A stretch of DNA of 64,000 nt, from assembly GCA_024642115.1 (NCBI GenBank), contig JAHEBU010000003.1, forward strand, positions 248,001-312,000. Direction: 5' to 3'. The notes under the pieces are model-generated. The model ran no database searches. It saw only the letters and a program-made list of their open reading frames with translations, and was not told where the DNA came from. The position numbers and the translations under genes are program-made. Below, in pieces: positions 25,360 through 34,180 of the stretch (positions within the stretch are counted from its first letter, which is position 1; every line of letters begins with the position of its first letter). The stretch comes from Marivivens sp. (GTDB lineage: Bacteria; Pseudomonadota; Alphaproteobacteria; Rhodobacterales; Rhodobacteraceae).

Positions 25360-26112
25360 TCAAGCCAGATATCCTTCGAAAGTGATGTTGTGCGCCACTT
25401 TGCGCGCCTCGGCCTCGGCCTGGGGGCTGCGGATCGTCCAGCACAGGATGCCAGCGCCTTGTGATTTGAGGGCCACCACGCGCGGGCTGGCCAGATCGGC
25501 GGCCTCGTGGCTGATGAAACTGCTGCGGGTCCTGTCATAATCGGGGATCTGGGCCAAATGTTCGCGGTTGGCGGCAGGCACCGTCGGCCAGTCGCCCGCA
25601 TTAAAGGCACAAGTGGTCAGGCCACGCGGGATAGCAGGGGCAAAGCTGTCCATCGCGGCGATGGAATGGGGGTTGAAGGACATCACAGCGACCGGCCCGG
25701 CATAGCCGTGCAGGGCGGCGGCTGTCGCTTCTTCCAACGCCCCCACGTCTGGACCAAGCGCGCCGTCCTGATCCTTGATTTCGATCAAAAGGGGGACGCA
25801 GCCGCTGATGATCTTCAGAACCTGAGTCAGCGTCGGGATAGTGTCAGTCCCGTGGCGCAAGGGGATTGCACCCAGTTCCGCGGCCGTCCGTGTCGCGAGC
25901 GGCCCCTTTTCACAGGTCAGGCGCCCCAGATCGTAGTCATGAAACACCATGGGCACGCCGTCTGCGGACAATTGCAAGTCAATCTCGATCCCATAGCCTG
26001 CCGCGACCGCAGCGCGGATGGCGGATGGCGAATTTTCGGGCCTGCCTTGGGTCTTGTCGTGCAGGGCGCGGTGGGCGACCGGAGTAGTCAGAAAAGCGGG
26101 AGGCAAAGTCAT
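25360..26112 (-). CDS. ugpQ: Glycerophosphodiester phosphodiesterase
   Basis: This 250-residue TIM-barrel enzyme hydrolyses glycerophosphodiesters to glycerol 3-phosphate and an alcohol. The active-site set is visible: His14-Arg15 in VAHRALHD, Glu26 in RPENSP, Glu43 and Asp45 in GIEIDLQLS, and His58 in MVFHDYDL. There is no signal peptide, so it is of the cytoplasmic UgpQ type. Its ATG overlaps the stop of the RidA-family gene (ATGA). Confidence 0.93.
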   Translation of the reverse strand: MTLPPAFLTTPVAHRALHDKTQGRPENSPSAIRAAVAAGYGIEIDLQLSADGVPMVFHDYDLGRLTCEKGPLATRTAAELGAIPLRHGTDTIPTLTQVLKIISGCVPLLIEIKDQDGALGPDVGALEEATAAALHGYAGPVAVMSFNPHSIAAMDSFAPAIPRGLTTCAFNAGDWPTVPAANREHLAQIPDYDRTRSSFISHEAADLASPRVVALKSQGAGILCWTIRSPQAEAEARKVAHNITFEGYLA

Positions 26113-26573
26113 TTGATGACAAAGACCCCCTCGATCTCGACGGCGACCCCAAACGGAAGAGACGCAGCCGAAACCGCCGAGCGGGCGTGCCGACCCGCAT
26201 CACCCAGCGCCGCCACAAGGAAATCCGAAGCCCCATTTATGACTTTGGGCTGGTCGGTGAAATCGCCGGTCGAATTGACGAACCCCACCAGCTTGACCAC
26301 CCGCACCAGCCGGTCCAGATCGCCGCCGCAGGCCTTCTTGACCTGAGCCAACAGACTGACCGCGCAGGCTTTGGCTGCGATTGCGCCCTCTTCGGCGGTC
26401 ATTGTCTGGCCGAGTTTGCCTTTGATGAACCCCTCAGGCCCGGCCGATATCTGCCCCGACACCCAGACCGTATCGCCCGTGACGACATAAGGGACATAAT
26501 TGGCGGCAGGCGCGGGCGCATCGGGTAGGGTCACCCCCAGCTCGGCCAGCTTTGCTTCGATCGTTCCGGTCAT
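26109..26573 (-). CDS. RidA family protein
   Basis: A 154-residue YjgF/YER057c/UK114-family protein. RidA proteins hydrolyse reactive enamine/imine intermediates formed by PLP enzymes. Visible family traits are VVTGDTVWVSGQIS, then RVVKLVGFVNSTGDFTDQPKVING and ARSAVSAASLPFGVAVEIEGV. This is the slightly longer subgroup, and the canonical RidA arginine is not obvious to me. The ATG at 26573 is chosen because GGAG lies 7 bases upstream. An in-frame ATG at 26585 lacks a ribosome site. It heads a five-gene leftward chain ending in mscS. Confidence 0.9.
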   Translation of the reverse strand: MTGTIEAKLAELGVTLPDAPAPAANYVPYVVTGDTVWVSGQISAGPEGFIKGKLGQTMTAEEGAIAAKACAVSLLAQVKKACGGDLDRLVRVVKLVGFVNSTGDFTDQPKVINGASDFLVAALGDAGRHARSAVSAASLPFGVAVEIEGVFVIK

Positions 26574-26629
26574 GGCGGGCTCCATCCGTTGTTCGAGCGG
26601 ACGCTAACCGGGATAGGCGTCGGGAACAA

Positions 26630-28030
26630 TCACGTCTCGCGGAAGGCCTTGGCGAAAAAGTCAAAGACCGGCTTTAGGAAATATTCGGCCGGGCTGCGGG
26701 CCTCGGTGCTGATGAACGCCTCGACCGGCATGCCGGGGATCAGGGTCATTCCCGCTGGCAGGCGGGCCGCCTCGCCATCATTGAGCACGATTTCGGTGCG
26801 ATAGAAACTGGCCCGGGTCTGCTGATCCTGAAACGCATCCGCGCTGATCTTGGTCACATGGCCGAACAGTTCGGGCGTGCGTCGCTGGTCAAAGGCGGAA
26901 AAGCGCAAGGCGACGTCCTGTCCGATATAAAGCTGGTCGATGTCCTTGGTCTGCACCCGCGAGGCGATGACCAGCGGGCGGTCCTGCGGCACCAGATACA
27001 TCACCGGCTCGGCGGGCTTGATGACCGACCTAGGGGCAAAAACGCTCAGTCCATAGACGATCCCCCCGACCGGGGCGCGGATGTCGGTCCGATCGAGTTG
27101 GGCAAGCAACGTCCGCCGCTTTTCGGTCAATTCGAATTCGTTGTATTGCAGGTCGCGCAGGCGGGTGATCGCCTCTTCCCGGCGGTCGCTGTCGATCTTG
27201 AGGATGGCCAGGTCGATCTCGGTCGTCTTGCCCGCAGCCTCGGCGGCCGAGGCGATCAGTTCGCCGACCTGTCCTTGCAAATTTGCCTTGGCCCGGGCGA
27301 GTTCCAGAACGCGGCCCGCTTGCGCCAATCCGCGGTCCAGCAGGCTTTGCTGACTGGTCAGTTCCTCTTCGATAAGGGCAAGCTGGGATTCGAGCGCGGC
27401 CTGCTGCGCGTGGATGCCGTCGATCTGGCTTCCAATCTGGTCGCGGCGGCGCGCCAACTGGTCCTTCTGGTTGGTCTCGGATTCCTTGCGGGCCTCGAAC
27501 AGGCTGATCTGACCGGCCATGAGCTTGGCAGCGGTTGGATCGCCCGTTTCGGTCAAAAGCGGGTCAAAGCTGATTTCCTCCGCGCCGCTTTGTTCGGCTT
27601 CGTACCGGCCACGGCGGGCCACAATTTCAAACAGTTGCCCTTCCACCACGGCAAGATCGGACTGGATCGTCGAGGGATCGAGTTTGATGAGCAGATCGCC
27701 CGGGGCGACCACGTCCCCCTCTCGGACGCGGATTTCCTGTACGACCCCGCCATCGGGATGCTGGACCACCTGGCGGTTCTGATCGACTTCGATCTGGCCA
27801 CCCGCGATCACGGCTCCGCTGATCTGAGCTGTCGCCGCCCAACCGCCGATGCCGCCGACAAGTATCAGGATTGACAACGCGCCGACCCAGAGCGGCCCAC
27901 GGGATGACCATATCCGCCGAGGTTTGTTGCCTGCGGAGGGAAGCGTCAGCGGTTTGGGCACAGTTGCGGGCACCCCCTCATTCGGGCGATTGGCTGGCGA
28001 CGATTCAGGGCGCTTGGCGGGGACTGTCAC
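26630..28030 (-). CDS. Type I secretion periplasmic adaptor (HlyD/PrtE family)
   Basis: This 466-residue membrane-fusion protein bridges an inner-membrane ABC transporter and an outer-membrane TolC-type channel. A single transmembrane segment (about residues 45-65) is preceded by a Pro-rich cytoplasmic tail. The lipoyl half GGQIEVDQNRQVVQHPDGG, a long helical hairpin (about 130-300) and the C-terminal beta-barrel follow. The start is GTG at 28030 with GGAGG 6 bases ahead, overlapping the ABC gene stop codon (GTGA). No RTX-type substrate or outer-membrane partner is in the window. Confidence 0.93.
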   Translation of the reverse strand: MTVPAKRPESSPANRPNEGVPATVPKPLTLPSAGNKPRRIWSSRGPLWVGALSILILVGGIGGWAATAQISGAVIAGGQIEVDQNRQVVQHPDGGVVQEIRVREGDVVAPGDLLIKLDPSTIQSDLAVVEGQLFEIVARRGRYEAEQSGAEEISFDPLLTETGDPTAAKLMAGQISLFEARKESETNQKDQLARRRDQIGSQIDGIHAQQAALESQLALIEEELTSQQSLLDRGLAQAGRVLELARAKANLQGQVGELIASAAEAAGKTTEIDLAILKIDSDRREEAITRLRDLQYNEFELTEKRRTLLAQLDRTDIRAPVGGIVYGLSVFAPRSVIKPAEPVMYLVPQDRPLVIASRVQTKDIDQLYIGQDVALRFSAFDQRRTPELFGHVTKISADAFQDQQTRASFYRTEIVLNDGEAARLPAGMTLIPGMPVEAFISTEARSPAEYFLKPVFDFFAKAFRET

Positions 28031-29763
28031 GAAACACCTCCGGCCGTCGTGGCCTTTTCGATGACTTTGTGGTTCTGCACCATCTCCTTGAGAACCTCAT
28101 CCTTGGGGCCAAACGCCTTGCGAGCCCCTGCTTCGATGACCAGCAGCATGTCGCATTCCTGGATGGCCGCGGGCCTGTGGGCCATGATGAACACGCAGCA
28201 GCCTTCGGCCTTCATCGTCTTGATCGCATGGTTGAGCGCGATCGACCCCTCGTTGTCGAGGTTGGAATTCGGTTCGTCCAGTACCAGAACGACCGGGTCG
28301 CCATACATGGCACGGGCAAGGCCGATCCGCTGGATCTGACCGCCCGACAGCCGACCGCCGTTGGCGGTGACACGGGTGTCATAGCCGTCAGGCAGTTTGA
28401 GGATCATCTCGTGGGCGGCCGCCTTTTGCGCCGCGCGGACCACGGCGGCGTCGTCGGGGGCCATCGACATCCTGGCGATGTTGTCCTTGATGGTGCCGTC
28501 GAACAGTTGCACCCGTTGCGGCAGATAGCCGATGTGAGTGCCCAGCACATCCGGGTCGTATTGGTCCAGAGCGGCTCCATCCAGCCGGATCTTGCCCCCG
28601 GCCGGTTTCCAGACCCCTGTCAGCGTCCGAGCAAGTGTCGATTTGCCCGCCCCGGATGTGCCGATCACGCCCACGGCCTGCCCGGGTTCGACCCGGAAAC
28701 TGACCATGCGCAGCGACGCCTGCGTGTCACCGGGCGGGACGACCGTGACCGACTGCGCCTCGACGATGGCGCGGGGTTTGGGGAGGGCTGTGCGCGGTTC
28801 CTCAGGCTGGATTTCGCCCAAAAGGATCGACAGGTTCTGCCACGCTTCGCGCCCCCGTTGAAAGACCGCCCATTGCGCGATCGTCGTTTCGACGGGCGAC
28901 AGTGCCCGGCCCAAGAGGATCGACCCGGCGATCATCGACCCGCCCGACATCGACCCCTGCAACACCAGATAGGCACCCAGCCCCAGCATCGCCGATTGCA
29001 GGAACAGGCGGAACGCCTTGGTCACGGCGGTAAAGCTGCCGGCCGTGTCAGAGGCCCCTATCGTCGCCTCAAGCGAAGCGTCTCGCGCCGTCAGCCACCG
29101 ACCAAAGGCTGCACCGCGCATGCCCAGCGAATGGACCATTTCCGATTCCGTGCGGATTTGCAGGCCCAGCACTTCGGACGCGTGGTTGGCAGAGTTGGCA
29201 AGTGTCAGCGGTTTGCGGGTCATCACCTGATTGAGCAGGCCGATCGCCACCAGGATGGCGGCTCCCGCCAATGACACCCAGCCCAAGACCGGGTGGAACA
29301 GGAAGATGCCGAAAAAAAACAGGGGCATGAACGGCATATCGAACACACCCAAAAGAGCAGGAGACGTGATCATCCGCTGGACCGATTCAAGATCGCGCAG
29401 GCCCGTCGCCGCTTCGCGCGGTGCGCGTGACATTGTGGTGGCGGCAAGAACGGCCGCAAACACCCGTTGATCCAGCCGCGCTTGAAATCGTGCGCCAACC
29501 CGCGCCATGATCCGACCGCGCACGAAATCGAGCACGGCCATCAGCCCGTACAGAAAGGTGACCAGCACCGACAGCGCGATCAGCGTCTCGAAACTCCGGG
29601 AACCAAGGACCCGGTCGTAGACGTTGAGCATGTAAAGAGGGCCTGTCAGCATCAGCAGGTTCACAAAGAACGAAAAGATACCCACGGCCCAGTAGAGCCC
29701 CCGACTTTCCTGCCGTGCGGCAACGAGTTCGGCCCGCCCCCTAGATCTCGCATCAATCGCCAT
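28027..29763 (-). CDS. Type I secretion ABC transporter ATPase/permease (PrtD family)
   Basis: This 578-residue half-size exporter has a six-helix membrane domain (about 35-310) and a C-terminal nucleotide-binding domain. Walker A is GTSGAGKST (about 367-375), the signature is LSGGQIQRIGLARA (about 470) and Walker B is VLVLDEPNSNLD (about 490). It lacks an N-terminal C39 peptidase or peptidase-like domain, as in the PrtD/AprD type that exports proteins with C-terminal signals. ATG 29763 is used because it gives the usual PrtD length. A frame extension to 29847 is less likely. It is divergent from mlaA and coupled to the adaptor gene. Confidence 0.92.
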   Translation of the reverse strand: MAIDARSRGRAELVAARQESRGLYWAVGIFSFFVNLLMLTGPLYMLNVYDRVLGSRSFETLIALSVLVTFLYGLMAVLDFVRGRIMARVGARFQARLDQRVFAAVLAATTMSRAPREAATGLRDLESVQRMITSPALLGVFDMPFMPLFFFGIFLFHPVLGWVSLAGAAILVAIGLLNQVMTRKPLTLANSANHASEVLGLQIRTESEMVHSLGMRGAAFGRWLTARDASLEATIGASDTAGSFTAVTKAFRLFLQSAMLGLGAYLVLQGSMSGGSMIAGSILLGRALSPVETTIAQWAVFQRGREAWQNLSILLGEIQPEEPRTALPKPRAIVEAQSVTVVPPGDTQASLRMVSFRVEPGQAVGVIGTSGAGKSTLARTLTGVWKPAGGKIRLDGAALDQYDPDVLGTHIGYLPQRVQLFDGTIKDNIARMSMAPDDAAVVRAAQKAAAHEMILKLPDGYDTRVTANGGRLSGGQIQRIGLARAMYGDPVVLVLDEPNSNLDNEGSIALNHAIKTMKAEGCCVFIMAHRPAAIQECDMLLVIEAGARKAFGPKDEVLKEMVQNHKVIEKATTAGGVS

Positions 29764-29928
29764 GCGCAGTTTTCCGCCGTTTGCCTGTTTTCCCGGACTT
29801 ATCCATGTGCCCTCGGTTCGGTAAAGATATTGTTTCCAAAAGGACACGTCCGGTCTGCCGATCTCTTGGCTGTCTGGTCATTGGCGACGGAGTGTCTATG
29901 TGAGAATAGTAGATTTTATGAACTGGAA

Positions 29929-30729
29929 TTGCCATTGCCGGATCTCTCTCCTTCAAGGCTGACACGGGGATGTGCCCTTTGGGCTGCGGTAGTTGTCTCG
30001 TTTGGCTTGTCCGCCTGCGCCAAAGCACCCGAAGGGGCAGCCTTCAACGATCCATACGAATCGTTCAACCGACGGGTTTATGAAGGGTCCAAACGGCTGG
30101 ACCGCGCGATTTTGCGCCCGGTCGGCATGGCCATCGCAGAGGCGCCCCCGGAATCGACACAGCCGATTGTCAATTTTGCTGATAATCTTGGGCTGCCATC
30201 TGCCGTTCTGAACGGTTTGTTGCAGGGTGATCTGAAGGGGGCGATCAGCAATACCGGACGCTTTATCCTGAATACGACACTGGGGATTGGCGGTCTGCTG
30301 GATCCGGCAGGCGATATCGGTCTGACCGAACAGAAGGCTGATTTTGGCGAAACGCTGGCGGTCTGGGGGGTGCCAGAGGGGGCCTATCTGTTCCTGCCTG
30401 TGCTGGGTCCGTCAACCACACGGGATGCATTCGGGGAACTGGTGGATGCCTTTATCGACCCGCTTGCCGTCTATGGAACGCCCGATTTGAATATCGCGCG
30501 AACGGTGACCCGCGTCGAAGGTCGGCTTATCGACCGGGGCCGGTTTGGCGATACGGTGGATTCGGTCCTGTATGACAGCGCGGACGGATATGCGCAGACA
30601 CGGCTAATTTACCTTCAGAACCGACGGTTCGACCTTGGGCCTGCCGGAGGAACGACCTATGTGGATCCTTATGCAGATCCGGCGTTCGCCCTGCCGGACT
30701 CTGGTTTTGCCGATCCCTACGCCAACTGA
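29929..30729 (+). CDS. mlaA: MlaA (VacJ) family lipoprotein
   Basis: MlaA is the outer-membrane lipoprotein that extracts mislocalised phospholipids for retrograde transport. The lipobox LSAC ends the signal peptide at Cys30. Family motifs follow: NDPYESFNRRVYEGSKRLD, NFADNLGLPSAVLNGLLQGD, RFILNTTLGIGGLLDPA, then FGETLAVWGVPEGAYLFLPVLGPST. No ATG or GTG gives the signal peptide in frame, so a TTG at 29929 (266 residues) or 29935 is proposed, and this start is uncertain. The Tyr/Asp/Pro-rich tail ends with DPYAN. The mlaC-like gene follows at once. Confidence 0.92.
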   Translation: MPLPDLSPSRLTRGCALWAAVVVSFGLSACAKAPEGAAFNDPYESFNRRVYEGSKRLDRAILRPVGMAIAEAPPESTQPIVNFADNLGLPSAVLNGLLQGDLKGAISNTGRFILNTTLGIGGLLDPAGDIGLTEQKADFGETLAVWGVPEGAYLFLPVLGPSTTRDAFGELVDAFIDPLAVYGTPDLNIARTVTRVEGRLIDRGRFGDTVDSVLYDSADGYAQTRLIYLQNRRFDLGPAGGTTYVDPYADPAFALPDSGFADPYAN

Positions 30730-30745
30730 TTCGAAAGTTCGCCCG

Positions 30746-31342
30746 ATGACCTTGATGTTGTCCCGCCGTTTCCTGATTGCCACTGGTCTGGCGGCTGTTG
30801 CCCTGCCGGGTGCGGCGTTTGCCATGACCGCCGACCAGGCCCGGTCGCTGGTCGACAAACTGGTGGCAGACATCAATACCGTCATCAGTTCCGGCAAATC
30901 CGAGGCCGGGATGATTTCCGATTTCGAAAAGATCCTCGATCGCTACTCGGATGTAGGAGCGATTGCCCGGTACGCTTTGGGACCCGACGCGCGCAGTGCT
31001 AACCCCGATCAGATGCGTCGGTTCACGGCCGCCTTCCGGGGCTATGCCGCCCGTAAATACGGTCGTCGTTTTCGCGAATTCATCGGCGGCAAGATCGAGG
31101 TGCGCGGGACCAGCCCCCTGCCCCGTGGAACTGCCGTGCAGACGATGGCGATCCTGCGCGGGCAATCCCCCTTTGCAGTCGATTTCTATGTTTCGGACGC
31201 GTCGGGCAAGGTACTGTTCTACAACATCATCATCGAAGGCATCGACATGCTGTTGTCCGAACGGACGGAAATCGGGGCGATGTTGGACCGGCGCCGCGGT
31301 GACATCAACGCCCTGATCTCCGATCTGCAATCCGCATCCTGA
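30746..31342 (+). CDS. mlaC: MlaC/Ttg2D family periplasmic phospholipid-binding protein
   Basis: A 198-residue periplasmic protein of the Tol_Tol_Ttg2 family that ferries phospholipids between MlaA and the inner-membrane Mla complex. The leader MLSRRFLIATGLAAVALPG has an arginine pair before its hydrophobic part and is cleaved after AFA, so Tat export is possible. The conserved middle RFTAAFRGYAARKYGRRF and the later DFYVSDASGKVLFYNIIIEGIDML fit the family. Start may be ATG 30746 or 30755. It sits 16 bases after mlaA. The Mla ABC components are not in the window. Confidence 0.92.
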   Translation: MTLMLSRRFLIATGLAAVALPGAAFAMTADQARSLVDKLVADINTVISSGKSEAGMISDFEKILDRYSDVGAIARYALGPDARSANPDQMRRFTAAFRGYAARKYGRRFREFIGGKIEVRGTSPLPRGTAVQTMAILRGQSPFAVDFYVSDASGKVLFYNIIIEGIDMLLSERTEIGAMLDRRRGDINALISDLQSAS

Positions 31343-31350
31343 GGACCGTC

Positions 31351-31722
31351 ATGCGTCGCCTTTGCCTGATCGCTGCATTGATCCCGGGGATCGCCGGGGC
31401 CACGCCCTATGACGGGGTGTACCGGCAGGTCGCCAATGCGGACTGCGCCAATATCGGAAAAGATGGCGGGTCGCTCAAGATCGAAGGCGGCATCTTTTAC
31501 GGTGTGGGTCTGCAATGCCTGATGACACGACCCGTCAACGTGGTGGACATGGATGGCACGCTCTACACGATGGAGTGTTCCAGCGACGACGAACGCTGGA
31601 CAGAGCGGGCCATGGTCATGAAGGCCAAGGACGACGACGGGCTGATCATGGTCTGGAACGGCTACGCGTTCAAATACGGGCGCTGCCCGGCGACCGATCC
31701 GGCCCCGGCCCCCGCACAGTAG
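31351..31722 (+). CDS. Small secreted protein of unknown function
   Basis: A 123-residue protein with a short cleavable leader (MRRLCLIAALIPGIAGA) and a mature part of about 105 residues holding four cysteines that could form two disulfides. It has no motif I know. It begins 8 bases after mlaC with AGGA in front and ends 3 bases before the convergent penicillin-binding-protein gene, so it looks like the third gene of the mla operon and probably acts in the periplasm. Confidence 0.75.
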   Translation: MRRLCLIAALIPGIAGATPYDGVYRQVANADCANIGKDGGSLKIEGGIFYGVGLQCLMTRPVNVVDMDGTLYTMECSSDDERWTERAMVMKAKDDDGLIMVWNGYAFKYGRCPATDPAPAPAQ

Positions 31723-31725
31723 GGT

Positions 31726-33903
31726 CTAGTTCCCGCTCAGGATTGCCCGCAGGATCCCCTCGATCACGCCATCTGCGCCGGGTTGGGTTCCGTCTATGAC
31801 ATCCGTGCCTGGAACCACCGGAACTTCGGTCGAATCGAATGTTGCACCGTTGAAGGTCGACCCCTGCGGCCCCTGCATGGGAAGCGGCGTCGGGGTCATG
31901 CCTGCCAGCACACGCACCATGGTTTCGTGCCAGATCTGGGCAGGCAGGCCGCCACCGGTCACCCCGGTCAGGGGCGTGTTGTTGTCGTAGCCCATCCAGA
32001 CACCGGCGACGTAATCCCCCGAAAACCCGATGAACCACGCATCGCGCGCGGCCGAGGTCGTCCCCGTCTTTCCGGCCAGTTGCCAGCCGTCAATCTGGGC
32101 ACTGTGGCCGGTTCCGTTCTCGACCACCTTGTTCATCATCCACGTCAGTTCGCGGGCAGCCGTTTCCTGAATCACCCGTTCACCAATGCCGCCGCCTGTG
32201 CCCATGATCGGCTGATCATCACCCTGGAGACGTAGGTCGACCAAGCCATACGGGGTCACGGACGATCCGCCGTTCAGGATGCCCGCATAGGCCCCCGTCA
32301 TCTCGAGCAAGGTGGATTCCGACGCACCTAGCGCCAGCGCCGGGCCGGCGGCCAGATCGGACTGGATACCAAACCCGCTGGCCACGGCCCTAACCACATC
32401 GCGGCCAACCTTTTCGGACAGGCGAACGGCGGGGATGTTCCGGCTTTCAGCCAGCGCTTGGGTCAGCGTGATCTGACCTTTGAATTCACGGTCATAGTTC
32501 TGCGGCGTCCACGGACCTGACCCCGGAATGTTGATCGTCAGCGGGCTGTCGTCGATGATGTCATTGGGCGACATCCCCAGATCGAGGGCCGCGGCGTAGA
32601 CAAAGGGCTTGAACAGCGATCCGGTCTGGCGGGACGCCTGCGTGGCCCGGTTGAACGCGCCTGCGGCCTGCGTCTGCCGCCCACCCACCATCGCGCGGAC
32701 CGCGCCGTCGGCGGACATGACAACGATGGCCGCCTGTGCTTCGGACCCTTCGCGGACCTTGGTGTCAAAGATGAATTGCAGGGCGTCTTCAGCGGCCTTC
32801 TGGATGCGCGGGTCCAGGGTGGTGCGGATGATCACGTCCTCGGTCGTCGTGCGGGTAAAGAAATCGGGCCCGGAATCCATCACCCAATCGGCGAAATAGC
32901 CCCCTGCCTGTGCCTGTGCTGCGGCGGACAGTTCGGCGGGATGGGCGCGCGCGTCTGTGGCGGCAGAGGCGGACAGATACCCCTGCTCTTCCATCAGCCC
33001 CAGAACAACATTGGCCCGGTCACGCGACCGTTGCAGGTTGTTGGTGGGGGCATAGGTCGTGGGCGCCTTTAGCAGACCGGCCAGCATGGCGGCTTCTGCC
33101 GGTGTGACCTCGGCAGCGGATTTGCCGAAATAGCGTTGGGCGGCGGCCTCGAACCCGCGGGTGCCCGCGCCAAGATAGGCGCGGTTGAGGTAGACCGTCA
33201 GGATCTCGTCCTTGGAATACTTGACCTCCATTGCGAGCGCATAAACGGCCTCCTTGACCTTGCGCCACAGGGTCGTCTTGCGGCAGTCGGCCTCGTAATC
33301 AGATTCCGTTTTCCAGGTGGCCTGATCGTACGGCACACCCAGGCAGAGCAGTTTTGCAGTCTGCTGAGTGATGGTCGATCCGCCGTTGCCAGACAGCGGG
33401 CCGCGTCCCTCGCGCAGGTTGATGCGGACGGCGCTGGCGATGCCGCGAGGGGACAGGCCGAAATGCTGATAGAACCGTTTGTCCTCGGTCGCCACGACGG
33501 CGTTGCGCAGGTTCACGGACACGGTGTCGGTGGTGATCATCCCGCCGAACTGTTCGCCCCGCCAGGCAAACACCTGACCCCCGTTGTCCAGCATGGTCAC
33601 TGACCCGCGCGCCCGGCCATCAACCAGGGCGCTGACCGGCGGCAGGGTTGAGGCCACATAGAATACAGCCCCCGCAAGGATCAGGGCCGATACGACAGCC
33701 CCCCGCCAGAACGTCCCCCACAGGACACGCAGGATCCAATGGAACAGGCCCACGACCCAGCCGATCGGCCCTCGCCGGCGGGTCGGCTTGCGCGGGGGCG
33801 GTTTGCGACGCGACGACTTGGGCGCAGGTTCTGCCGCCGGCTTGGACGGCACATAGCGCTTTTCAGCCACCAAAGGAGGCTTGCGGCCACCAGATCCACT
33901 CAT
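31726..33903 (-). CDS. Class A penicillin-binding protein (PBP1 type)
   Basis: This 725-residue bifunctional enzyme polymerises and crosslinks peptidoglycan. A basic Pro-rich cytoplasmic tail and one membrane helix (about 50-75) precede the GT51 glycosyltransferase domain with catalytic Glu140 in ATEDKRFYQHFG and STITQQTAKLLC. The transpeptidase domain has the SxxK serine in TGSLFKPFVY (about Ser429), SRN, and KTGTTSAARDAWFIG (about Lys612). Start 33903 lacks a clear ribosome site. PBP1C-like alternatives are less likely given the length and motifs. It is divergent from glnK. Confidence 0.95.
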   Translation of the reverse strand: MSGSGGRKPPLVAEKRYVPSKPAAEPAPKSSRRKPPPRKPTRRRGPIGWVVGLFHWILRVLWGTFWRGAVVSALILAGAVFYVASTLPPVSALVDGRARGSVTMLDNGGQVFAWRGEQFGGMITTDTVSVNLRNAVVATEDKRFYQHFGLSPRGIASAVRINLREGRGPLSGNGGSTITQQTAKLLCLGVPYDQATWKTESDYEADCRKTTLWRKVKEAVYALAMEVKYSKDEILTVYLNRAYLGAGTRGFEAAAQRYFGKSAAEVTPAEAAMLAGLLKAPTTYAPTNNLQRSRDRANVVLGLMEEQGYLSASAATDARAHPAELSAAAQAQAGGYFADWVMDSGPDFFTRTTTEDVIIRTTLDPRIQKAAEDALQFIFDTKVREGSEAQAAIVVMSADGAVRAMVGGRQTQAAGAFNRATQASRQTGSLFKPFVYAAALDLGMSPNDIIDDSPLTINIPGSGPWTPQNYDREFKGQITLTQALAESRNIPAVRLSEKVGRDVVRAVASGFGIQSDLAAGPALALGASESTLLEMTGAYAGILNGGSSVTPYGLVDLRLQGDDQPIMGTGGGIGERVIQETAARELTWMMNKVVENGTGHSAQIDGWQLAGKTGTTSAARDAWFIGFSGDYVAGVWMGYDNNTPLTGVTGGGLPAQIWHETMVRVLAGMTPTPLPMQGPQGSTFNGATFDSTEVPVVPGTDVIDGTQPGADGVIEGILRAILSGN

Positions 33904-34016
33904 GCAAGTCTGCCCAATACTGATGGCCCGATGGCCCTTGTTTTGGCAAACCATACCTCGCCGCCAAGGAAATGTAGAGAACCTTGAGTCGGGTTAGACA
34001 GATTTTTAATGTGATC

Positions 34017-34074
34017 AATTTTTGTGCTAATTCTGTATTTCGCACAAAAATTATGCATTTTGCCGGTTTTGTGC
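34017..34074. promoter_or_regulatory. Putative operator array upstream of glnK-amtB
   Basis: A perfect 11-bp inverted repeat, AATTTTTGTGC (34017-34027) against GCACAAAAATT (34042-34052), is followed by a third half-site TTTTGTGC (34067-34074). The gap is markedly AT-rich. GTGC/GCAC half-sites before glnK-amtB suggest control by nitrogen status, possibly NtrC, although the half-site order and spacing differ from the enteric NtrC consensus. No convincing sigma-54 promoter was found. Confidence 0.45.
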
Positions 34075-34180
34075 CTTCCAAACTGGCCGCGCTCCCTTGA
34101 GTGTAGGCGCCGGACTCCGCTTGGTGCGCAAGAGCGGCCCGACGGAGAGGTCGCCAAAGACCACTCGCAAGGGGAAGAAC

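Noticed and set aside
27871-29274. Plus-strand open frame of 467 codons
   Set aside because: Antisense to the type I secretion ABC gene, which has intact Walker and signature motifs. No domain in the antisense frame.
29918-29962. Possible 14-residue leader peptide overlapping the mlaA start
   Set aside because: It lacks a ribosome site and any codon pattern of an attenuator; the overlap is probably chance.
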